From Rhizodiscina lignyota (Eukaryota > Ascomycota > Dothideomycetes > Aulographales > Rhizodiscinaceae), in NCBI GenBank assembly GCA_010015805.1, contig ML978122.1:3258452-3322451 (forward strand): a stretch of 64,000 nt of DNA. Reading direction: 5' to 3'. Below the pieces are notes generated by a model. It saw only the letters and a program-made list of their open reading frames with translations. It did not search any database and had not been told where the DNA came from. A program made the translations under genes and the position numbers. This document shows positions 11,199-19,968 of this stretch, piece by piece (within the stretch, counting starts at the first letter, position 1; each line of letters opens with the position of its first letter).

Positions 11199-12530
11199 CT
11201 ACTTTACTTGGGCGGCATTATGATCTTGTTGATAGAATTGGCTCATATCAGATGCTAGCTTGGAATGGCTTCGGAGGTTCTGCTTTGTGTTCGTATCTGC
11301 CTCCCGGAGCGCCCGCAGGAACGGATCCATCTCCCCGACTGTTTCGGGATCTGGCTCATGGAGTCGCCGCTTATTTGCCTGGGACGTGGGATTGACAATG
11401 TCCAAGAATGTCTCCCGCCGCATCTGAGCGTAATGATCGAGGATTGAATCGGTTGCGAGGCCTTGATAGATGGCGATCAGTGCATCTGCCAATGCCGCCG
11501 CATCCAGAAGACCGCCAGTTAGACCCAGCCCACCGAATGGATTACACACTGGCCCCATTAGTAGTTGCTTTGGCTGAGGTCCTGTAGACTTACGATGTGC
11601 GGCATCTCCTGCGAGCATTATGCGACCTTTACGGAATGTCCCTGCACACCGCTGGTTCAAGCGATACGGTGACATTTGATCCAATTTGTAGTTCGGAGGT
11701 TTGAGTCCTGGGAACATCTGTGCATATTTCCATGGCATTCGCTCCTCGATCTGCTGTTGCGTCAAACCGTCCCTCTCGCCATAAGAGACCCGATACAGCC
11801 CCTTCTCATTGATCTTCGCGACCAGCGCCCAATGCTCTGGATCTCTGCAGCACGTAAGATGCCTGATCCAAGTTCCGGGGAGACAATGCACTCACATGAG
11901 GAAATTCGCATCTTCCCAGCCGAATTTATCAAATGGATAGTACACGTTGGTCGAGACGAGCTGCTCCGGATACTGGAAACCATCGAAGGGTATCTCGCAC
12001 AATTTCCGGATGGTGCTGCGCCCACCGTCCGCACCAACCAGATAGTCTCCATCATAGAACTCGACTTCTCCATCAGGTCGTTCGGCCGCAACACGTACCG
12101 CTTCGTCATCGTTACGTTCTACCTTCACGACCCTCGTGTTCCAGCAAACCTTCACTCCTGGAAGTTTTTCGAGATGCTGCAGAATAACAGCGGCAAGCTC
12201 ATGCTGCCCGATTACCAGATTTTCATATGGATGCTCCGGCGTTACGAAACGCTCCATCCTCACGATTACTTCTCCAGTTGAAGTTTTGCGCCAGCATACA
12301 CTCTTGCCGCTTCCCCCTACCGCACGTACATCGGCTAGGATACCAGCGCGGTCGAGCTCTTTAACGGCGATTGGTTGGTATGCCATGGCTCTAGGAGATT
12401 CTTCGACTGCTGGGAGCGCTTCCAAGACTGTGACCTGAATGCCCTCTTTTGCGACACGGAGGGATGTGAGGAGTCCCACTGGCCCGGCGCCAACGACGAG
12501 GACGGATATTTTGGGTTTTGTTTGTGCCAT
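11199..12530 (-). CDS. FAD-dependent monooxygenase (PHBH/UbiH-like)
   Basis: Three exons on the minus strand (12530-11896, 11844-11594, 11548-11199) encode 411 aa. The introns (51 and 45 nt) are both needed: the second joins LAGDAAH to LCNPFGGLGLTGG. Signatures in order are the dinucleotide fold VLVVGAGPVGLLTS (about residues 10-21), the DG motif YLVGADGGRSTIRK (FAD/NADPH contact) and the GD motif RIMLAGDAAHLCNPFGG (FAD ribityl binding). This is the class A flavin monooxygenase family (PF01494), which hydroxylates aromatic or polyketide-type substrates. No signal peptide is visible. The closest types are fungal phenolic/salicylate-like hydroxylases; the substrate is not predictable. Such enzymes are frequent tailoring partners in secondary-metabolite clusters, and the neighbouring regulator is compatible with that. 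Confidence 0.92.
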
Positions 12531-14385
12531 ATGGACGTGGTGTCTGGTGTGGAAGACTCCTGATTATCGGTGGAATTGTGAGATACTGGATATATTGGCG
12601 CTATGCCGAGGTAATGATAATAGTATTTGATTTGCTGCTTCTGGAGGCGCCTCAAAGTCAATCGACGCCAATGTTGCGTATACTCGGAAATCGGAGCGGT
12701 TATTTGAATATAACACGGTTAGAACCATCAACTGCCGATTGATAGTTTTGCCAGGCTGTACCGGGGAAGTTCAATCTACGTATTTAAATATTTCGTAGTA
12801 TTCCCCACACCCCACACTGTTACCCCGCAGGTTGACTGCTTCAGGCTTTGAGTTCGGCTCTTGTCCCCATTACTTGTGGCTTAAGCCTCGCTGTCGCTGT
12901 CATGGAGGTTGACCCTCGCTTACATACATGTGGCTGTATTGAAACTAGGCTTCTGGCAAATCTTGGTGTCTATGCACTTTATCTGCACGGCATTCAGCTT
13001 CGGCCTCATTGTCAACAGGAGGCTGCTCGGATATATTAAAATGTGTTTTACAAAGTTGGCCGCATCTCTCCCCCTCAATGTCGAGTGTCGACTACCTTCA
13101 GATTTGTTTTTGCGGATTTGAGGCACTTTCCTTCCATTTTGCAGAGTATCGTATCTGGTACCAAGTACATCGTTTTATATTTCCGGTTAGCTCTCGACGA
13201 TGGATGCTTTCAACACATTCTTCACTGAGTATACTACATATTGGCTTGCTAAAACCTCTTACGCCAACAGTGTTACAGATAACACTTGTACCGCTCTGTT
13301 TTCACAGGAACGTACAAGAGTGCTATCGGACTACGCATCACAATGTAAAAATCGCTGAATTGGAAACACGGCTTGGTACTAGAGACTAGTGCGAAAATGA
13401 AGACAACCATGTTCTACTCCAGATCGCTTGGGTCCCAATACAAGCGGATGGTTTCCCTTAAGAGACCTTGATCCCCTAATCAATGATATCTCCCCAGACC
13501 GAAACCAACCTTGTGAATCTCTTCAAAATTAAGAGCGCGTTCGAGTATTCCGGTACCTGTGGTCAAATGTTCCATTTGGAGCGCTTCGACCAGGAAACCA
13601 CGTCTTAAACACGCGCCTTTTTGATCCAAGTGAAAGGCATGGCCAATGTTTACCTGGTCCCATGATCCGGCGCTACTATCGTCCACGGAATGTTTTGGGG
13701 AAGATGCGGCGATATTGATATGATGAAGAGTATCGTCGATTGCTTCAAAGGGCGGGCCTGTATTCATGCAATGTTTCTCGCCCAAGCTTGGACAATGCTA
13801 CAAGAATGCAGATTGAGGAAGCTGATGATGCATACCACGCAATATTCAGGGCGCATAGAGCGCCGAACACGCTTCCATTGGTGGAAATTTTGACCCACCG
13901 AGGTTGCAGCAAAGGGAGACATGCACTCACTCTTAACCGAGCTTAGTGGGATGAAGGAGAAGTTGGATTTGCGTCAGCGAGACCCCAATTTGCTCAAACT
14001 GTCCTCGAAGCACCACAGCCTCTTGTGTTCCAGATCAGCGATGGAGAAATAAAGAGCGTGGATCTCATTCCGAGGCTATCGCGACGGGTCATGCTGAGTC
14101 TGTACGCCCTCATGCTGGGACTTCTGAGATGCTCTAGCCGTGTCAACTGCTTAAAAATCGGCTGAAAGTACCTGTGAGGCGAACGAGAGCGCTGAAGACG
14201 CCAAAAGTGCACTGAGGCGACTAAAGATAAGAGTAAAGAAATGTACGAGAAGGTAACTGCAGATACAGACTCCACTGTTACGGAAGTCCAGATCGGAAGT
14301 GCTCCACTGAATAGAGAGCATGTGCTCGGGACTTGGAGACGGAGACTGCGGTAATATGGGTTCGGCATTCTGGTACAATTTTATC
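12531..14385. other. 1.85-kb region without a recognisable gene; coding-like fragments on both strands
   Basis: No model could be built. Between about 13480 and 14110 several short frames have protein-like composition, but they conflict between strands. On minus there is DDTLHHINIAASSP and EIHALYFSIADLEHKRLWCF, broken by stops. On plus there is PLVFQISDGEIKSVDLIPRL in one open stretch. A decayed gene or a multi-exon gene of unknown family is possible. Confidence 0.3.
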
Positions 14386-15292
14386 TCAAGCCTTGTTGAC
14401 TAAAGTTAGCGTCTCGAAATTGCTGTATCTCGAAAGGTACCGCTCATCTCTCCGGTAATAATAAAGGGTCAATCTGTCCCAGTTTCTCGCCGCCTCCGGT
14501 AGCTGTCGATATCCTGGATCGAATACCAGCAGCCTACGCTTCCCATTCTGGTCTCGCTCAATTCCAACAATAGTCAGAGAATGCGAGGGTCTTTGCAGGA
14601 AAATGGGAGAACGATTGGTTCGAATAATCCGGTCTGACCTTTGACTGGTTCCAGAGGTAAAGTGTGCCTCAATGGAGTCGAGAAGCTCTAGCCATGCCTT
14701 TTCACCTGTGAATGCCGCCGCTTTGCAGGGCAAGTTGAGACTTTGGAGTAGAGCTTGGGCCTATTAAGTATGAGTATGAGTAAGTAATACTCTTTTGGCG
14801 AATGACAGACAGACACACTTCCGATGTACCAATGTGTTTTCGAGTTCCTGTGATTCCACCCGTTTCGATGCGGCCATGATCATTGAAACCCATATTCCAG
14901 GCCTTTTCGATCATCTCCTGCAGCTCCAGTATCGAATAGATAGGATGCGGCTCTGGCAACATCATCTGTATGTTGCGATAAGCACAGAAATGGTTTCCCT
15001 CGCCACGAAGCTTGCATATCTGGGTCACGGACTGATCGCAGAGGTACGCGAATTCGACATCTTGATCCTTTTCTAGTAGATCGGCCAACAGGTTGATAAC
15101 ACCAGACACCTTATTTGTTGGTAACTCCTTCTCGACGATCCTCGCGACGCGGTCTGGCATGCGCTCCTCGAAAGCATGACGACCAAGTTCACGTTTCTGA
15201 GATTGGGGTCAGAATAATATTAAATAGTACAGGCAAATAGAAAAGGAGAGTCTTACTCCAAGACGACGGACATCTGGGGCGCTCTCGTCCAT
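14386..15292 (-). CDS. Peptidase family C78 protein (ZUFSP/UfSP-like ubiquitin-type protease)
   Basis: Three exons (15292-15257, 15196-14819, 14760-14386) encode 262 aa. An in-frame stop lies just upstream of the ATG at 15292. The introns 15256-15197 and 14818-14761 are phase 0. The protein carries the C78 catalytic blocks. RGEGNHFCAYRNIQMM holds the nucleophile Cys (about residue 83), and GRIETGGITGTRKHIGTSE precedes the second splice. SPIFLQRPSHSLTIVGIE holds the catalytic His, and LLVFDPGY holds the Asp. Family members cleave ubiquitin (ZUFSP type, Lys63 chains) or UFM1. Unlike animal ZUFSP, no N-terminal zinc fingers are visible; the protein starts almost at the catalytic core. It is probably a nuclear or cytosolic deubiquitinase, and the ubiquitin preference is inference from fungal relatives. 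Confidence 0.9.
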
Positions 15293-15890
15293 TGGACTTC
15301 TCCGCCATCAGCGAGCCAAGACTTCCGCTGGCTTATGACGTCCTAGTGCATGTTCATCGCGCATCAAGTAGATAGAGAAACCGGACTGAAGGCGAAGATA
15401 TGTAATAGTTACAGGAGATGCAACTGCGCCTCGCACGTGTACAAGTAAATTGATCTACTTGGACGCGCCGTTCGGGGTAAGCGGTGAGGCTGATATTACT
15501 CGTGAGGGTGAGAGTTGCGACCAGCATGCGAGTGGCAGCGAGATTGCAGGTGGCTCCACCAGTAAGGGGCGGATGACGTTGATTCAGCTGCGTTCAAGCA
15601 GAGGCCAGCAGCCGCCGCGCCCAGCCTTACGCGGCACTAAACTTGGCGGACGCGACAAGCATTGGACAAGCTTAGCACGGTCAAAACAAGCTTTAAGCGC
15701 GCTAGCCGCATCAAGCCAGTTGCTCATCATGCATAAACAGCTGTCCGCCGCCTGCCAGCATTCCCCCTCTGACACTCGCTCTCAGCTGCTCATCACTCTC
15801 ACTTCCTCCCTTACAAAAAGTCGCTCAAAGCCTTCAAATTTCGATTTCTCGACTTTCCGCGTGCTCGCAAAGCAACACCCTACCACAATC
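15293..15890. other. Divergent intergenic region, C78 peptidase / Cys-rich protein
   Basis: Promoter region for two divergent genes. A CT-rich, C/A-rich leader (about 15760-15890) precedes the downstream ATG. The open frame that runs through 15450-16007 in another phase has no family features and I treat it as chance. Confidence 0.5.
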
Positions 15891-16331
15891 ATGCCTGCTT
15901 CCACCGTCGAGAACCAGCCCCAAGTTGCGCGCGAGCAAATGGTCGCCCAACCCGGCGCACAGAACGATAACGTTGCCAACAACCAGCAGGAGGTACAAGC
16001 ACTCTGATTGGACCCGTTCAAGTCTCTATCGTGCTAATATCATACAGAATGGCGAGCAAGAGCGCCAGCCGCGCCTCAGCATGAGAGGTGGTGGTCTTAT
16101 CCGTAAGTCTTCTCCATCCCCTTCGTGGTCATCAAAGCTGTGAGGAAGGTGAAACTGACTTTAATCGCTCTTTAGTTGATCTGTACGTGCCCTGAAACCC
16201 ACCAATGCACCTTGTGCAACATTCCGCCATTTCCGAACCTATGCTAACAAAGAAAAAGCTGCGCCTGCTTCATCTGTTGCGAGGCTTGCAAGGGATGCTG
16301 TGAGGCCATCGATGACTGCTGCTGCTGCTAA
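15891..16331 (+). CDS. Small cysteine-rich C-tail protein, with a 7-nt microexon
   Basis: Four exons (15891-15992, 16048-16102, 16176-16182, 16259-16331) encode 78 aa. The N-terminal 50 residues are hydrophilic and Gln/Asn-rich (QPQVAREQMVAQPG). The middle is RLSMRGGGLI. The C-terminus is CACFICCEACKGCCEAIDDC followed by CCC and stop: eleven Cys in the last 23 residues. Exon 3 is only TTGATCT, flanked by CTTTAG and GTACGT. Skipping it puts exon 4 in a frame that loses every Cys codon and reads past the TAA. The RGGG plus Cys-cluster plan recurs in small conserved fungal proteins of unknown role; the Cys cluster suggests palmitoylation or metal binding at a membrane face, which is inference. 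There is no signal peptide. Confidence 0.82.
16176..16182 (+). other. 7-nt microexon
   Basis: TTGATCT sits between acceptor tctttag (16169-16175) and donor gtacgt (16183). It supplies the third bases that bring the upstream RGGG frame into the downstream Cys-rich frame. Confidence 0.75.
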
Positions 16332-17744
16332 GCGCTTTCATAACAAATGCTCGACTCCAAGCATATCGGGAGGGATTCGGAATACCGGTGGTTTACGGGG
16401 GCATGTAATGGTTCTTGGGTGAAGGTTCAATCGGTCGGACTCGATGCAACAATTTCATGGTCCTGGTAGCGTGGATACAGCGTAGCTTTATATCCAATTG
16501 AGAAGTACCTTGATCTTTAGCCTTCCGTACGCGTGCGGGCATGCTACTCCTCGTTTTCGAAGTGAGATGGCCCCGTTTCCCCCAGGATTTCGCGAATCTG
16601 CAGGTTTCTTTGTGTGTTTAAGTTGACTCAAGGGAAGCTCTCACCAGCAAGCCTTCCGTCACGGATTCTCATGCTTGAAACACCTTTTCATCCTTCGGTG
16701 GTCGAACGTTTACAACAATCAACGACGCTGGTGTCGGTTGGGATGTCTTCGGCCAATTGGCAACGGGCAATTGGCAGTTTTCGCACTAGAGACATGCATA
16801 GGGAGAGAGGTAATTGATAAAGATGAGAGAAATGAGGATGTCTGTAGGAGGGCGTGCCATTCTTCAGTGCCACGGTCCTCGATATGGATGGAGAATCGGC
16901 TGATATTCGGCCATTCATTCCAAGCAAAGTCCGATTACCTCAGCAGGAGCAGGCTCCAGCCACTTCATCGACCCACGAACAATGGTGACTATCTTTCCAA
17001 GCAATCACCACAGGTGCATTTGAACCGCTTTGATTTGACCGCAATCACTTGGGGGCTTTGGCTAATACTACCCGCAATCGTCTCGACTTCCAGCATCTCG
17101 GTAAATCGAACAGGCTTTCACCAGAACGCGTGCAATCACCACGTGGATATGTCGGAGATTATGCAACAGCCATGATCGTGTATGTGGAGCCCTGGCTTCG
17201 GGGCCTTGGAACATGAAATTGGACTTGTAGCGCTTTCAAAGCCTTCCGATGCACTCTAGAGGCTGATATCGCTTTTCTGCAACAACCACTATGCAAACTT
17301 CAAGTACTATCGCACGAAGAGATTCCAATCCTCTTCACCGGTCCTCTTGCCATTGCCGTTGAGAGTCTGTCCTCGGCTATTGCGCCTGAAGTTCAGTACA
17401 GCAGAAGGATTGTGGTCTCCGGGCAACTGGGAGAAAGCTTACTCCCGATTTCGCCGAATGGAAGGCTGAAAGATTCGCCAAAGCCGACACAGTTGTGCCT
17501 ACAAAATATGGATCCTCAGTAGTTGCTGATTAACGCGTCATGACCCAGGCCTCCAGAAGCGCTCTTTTGTATTGAGAGGCAAGGCTCAGCTCATCTATCC
17601 CGCACTTTTCAGTCCCGAGAGAGCTCATTTCTTTGTTGCTTTGAATGACTTTGAACTAATTACTATTCCGATCAATCTTCGAAAAATTGTAGATTGCATT
17701 ACATCCCCCCTTGTCCTTGGGGTGTGTGCGCTTATACCAATATC
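16332..17744. other. 1.4-kb region with no complete gene
   Basis: I see no full gene. A stop-free frame without an ATG at about 17237-17522 on the plus strand reads like protein (EADIAFLQQPLCKLQV, HEEIPILFTGPLAIAVESL). It could be a fragment of a lost or unmodelled gene, and I do not recognise its family. Confidence 0.3.
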
Positions 17745-18471
17745 ATGTCCAAACTCATCGTTGTTACAGGAGCAACGGGCCGTCAAGGCGGTCAAGTGGT
17801 TCGCGCCTTATTGAATCAGCCATTATTCTCATCCGTTGAATACGCAATCTGTGCAATCACGCGCAATCCAGCATCTCCCGCAGCAAAATCACCTGCCTCG
17901 CTCTCACCGGCCGTTAAGCTCAGCCAAGGTCATCTGTCTAGGCCTTTGAAGCTGGTACAATCTCTTCCGGAAAGGCCATGGGCGATTTATATCATGACGA
18001 GACCCAAGAACACGGAGGTTTAAGATGCGGCACGTCTCATTGATGCTGCTTTGGAAACCGGCGTTCAACATTGTGTTATCTAGCGTGGATCGTGGGCACA
18101 ACTCTACCGAGGGCTTCAATCGATCTTGCAGAGTCCCCGTATGGAACACGAAACATCACATTGAAGCACATCTTCGCCAACGCATTGCAGCAGGAGACGG
18201 CAAGCCCTGCACTTACACCATCATTGGGCCCGTCTTCTCCCTTGACAATTTGGCCCCGAACTTCTTCGGAAGACTCACAGCAACCTGGTGGGACTCATTC
18301 CTCCAAGGAAAGCCTCTCAGGGTAATTGATACTATGGATGTTGGCAACTTTGCTGCTCAAGCACTCCTTGACCCTACCTCTCCCCGCTTTGCAAATGCCG
18401 AAGTCAATCTAGCCGGAGACGTACTCACCTTTGATCAGGCGAATAAGACTTTCTATCAGCGGAGTTGCTGA
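17745..18471 (+). pseudogene. NmrA-like NAD(P)-binding protein, disrupted
   Basis: The first 276 nt encode an intact NmrA-family N-terminus, MSKLIVVTGATGRQGGQVV (Rossmann GxxGxxG) through ITRNPASPAAKS. An in-frame TAA at 18021-18023 then sits where relatives have Gln in NTEVQDAARLIDAALE. Beyond it the same frame continues with DAARLIDAALETGVQH, and near 18079 the homologous reading moves to the next frame (LSSVDRGHNSTEG, VPVWNTKHHIEAHLRQR, YTIIGPVFSLDNLAPNFFGRL). It ends at 18471, earlier than family length. One nonsense change plus one small indel, with no splice sites that could bypass both, points to a pseudogene. Intact relatives are redox-sensing regulators or atypical SDRs. The CAA-to-TAA change is a C-to-T transition, compatible with light RIP or simple drift. 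Confidence 0.8.
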
Positions 18472-18964
18472 GGCGACCACAAGCGTAAGCACAAGTGTTC
18501 GTGTTGTCTCAACTGTCGTTAGCTAATCTGACGATAGCAGTAACCACATTTCAATGGTATGCCATATGCGCAATCGCTGTTGTCACATTCATGTAGATCC
18601 GCACGTCAAAGGCAGGTGCAACATTTATAATACCTGCGAGGTCGTGATAGAAGCGTGACTCCAGAGCGGACTTCGTCCCGTCACATTCATTCAGACAGTG
18701 TAAGACGATCGGGTCGGTCCACACTTCGCTGATTTGTTCAGAAGACAGTTGGCATGGTCAAAGCACCAAAAGTAAAAGTAAAACCCGAATGTCAATTGCA
18801 ATCTAGCGATCGTATCATACACATTGTAAGGAAACAAGGAAACAGTCATATGAGATCGTCAAAGAGTGGCTGCCGGCTCAGTTCTCTTTCCCCCTTCTCT
18901 TAGTCCGCCAGGGACGAGAATTCCATATTCTTCACCTCCTTCGTGGCGACATTGCTGAACAGTT
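18472..18964. other. Intergenic, NmrA pseudogene to precursor gene
   Basis: This should hold the 3' UTR of the precursor gene on the minus strand. I see no gene. Confidence 0.5.
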
Positions 18965-19968
18965 TTACTGCTTGCTAGGAGCAGCGCAGCCGTAGCCGTA
19001 TCCAAGGTTGATGGAGCAGCCGGCATCCTCTTCAAGGTCACCGCGCTTGATCATTTCCCCGAGGTGTCGCTTCATGATCTCGTTCTCAACAACGTCCCGC
19101 TTGCTTGAGGCACAGCCGTAGCTATAGCCGAGGTTGACTGAGCAGCCAGCATCCTCCTCAAGTCCGCTATCTGTCGCACGTCTCTTGATCTCCTCCTCGA
19201 CGGCGGCCCTCTTGGATGGAGCACATCCGTAGCTGTAGCCAAGGGTGACCGAGCAACCGGCATCGGGCTCAGCCGTCGAGCGCCTCTTGATCTCAGCATG
19301 GCGCTTGGCAATGGCGTCCTCAACCACGGAGCGCTTGGAAGAAGCACAGCCGTAGCTGTAGCCAAGGTTAACAGAGCAGCCAGCGTCCTCCTCGAGGTCA
19401 CCACGCTTGGTCATCTCCGCCAAATGACGCTTCGCAATCTCGCCTTCGACAAAAGCGCGCTTGGAAGACGAGGCGCAGCCATAGCTGTAGCCGAGCGTGA
19501 TGGAGCAGCCGGCATCCTCATTGAGGTCGCCATCGGTTGCGCGCTTCTTGATTTCGTTCTCGACAGCGGAGCGCTTGCTCGAGGCGCAGCCATAGCTGTA
19601 ACCAAGGTTGACAGAGCATCCAGCATCCTCCTCAAGATCGCCGCGCTTCACCATCTCGGCCATGTGGCGCTTTGCGATCTCTCCCTCGACGACATCACGC
19701 TTGGAGGAAGCGCAGCCGTAGCTGTAGCCAAGGTTGACGGAGCAACCAGCATCCTCATTGAGGTCTGTATCAGTTGCACGAGGAAGGAGGCCCTTGGACT
19801 TCAGAGTCTCCAAGATTTTGAGACCTGCGTAATGTCAGCGGCTGCGGATAAGACTGGGATAGGAGAAGGTGGCCTACCTTCAGCTGGGGAAGATGCCTGG
19901 ATGGTTGCTGGGGCGCCAGCAACGGCGGTCGCCGTAGCGAGCATAGACACAAGCTGGGAGAAGAGCAT
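18965..19968 (-). CDS. Secreted Kex2-processed repeat precursor, candidate dikaritin-type RiPP precursor
   Basis: Two exons on minus (19968-19878, 19824-18965; intron 53 nt, GTAGGC...ACGCAG) encode 316 aa. Residues 1-19 form a signal peptide (MLFSQLVSMLATATAVAGA). After a short leader come seven repeats spaced 37-43 residues, each with the core DAGC-S-(V/I)-(N/T)-LGY-(S/G)-YGC. The Cys pairs are 58/68, 100/110, 137/147, 180/190, 221/231, 258/268 and 300/310. Each core except the last is followed by Lys-Arg. Spacers (for example DVVEGEIAKR and HMAEMVKR) also end in KR, so Kex2-type processing would release the cores. This is the plan of UstA-like precursors and of other Kex2-processed repeat proteins. 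The UstYa-like gene 2.4 kb away supports the RiPP reading. An alternative is a pheromone-like peptide, but the usual W-C...G-Q...C core is absent. Confidence 0.88.
18986..19753 (-). repeat. Seven tandem core-peptide repeats inside the precursor
   Basis: Core segments (Asp to second Cys) lie at 19712-19753, 19586-19627, 19475-19516, 19346-19387, 19223-19264, 19112-19153 and 18986-19027. Residues at the two Cys, Leu, Gly and both Tyr positions are invariant. Variation is Val/Ile and Asn/Thr, plus Ser to Gly between the tyrosines in the last copy. The last copy ends APSKQ before the stop instead of SSKR. Confidence 0.92.

Noticed and set aside
15450-16007. 185-codon open frame overlapping the Cys-rich gene start
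   Set aside because: Different phase from the spliced gene, poor composition, and it contains the promoter and leader.
18965-19968. Alpha-type mating pheromone precursor
   Set aside because: Repeats and Kex2 sites fit, but the Trp-Cys...Gly-Gln...Cys pheromone core is missing and a UstYa gene is adjacent. Kept only as an alternative.
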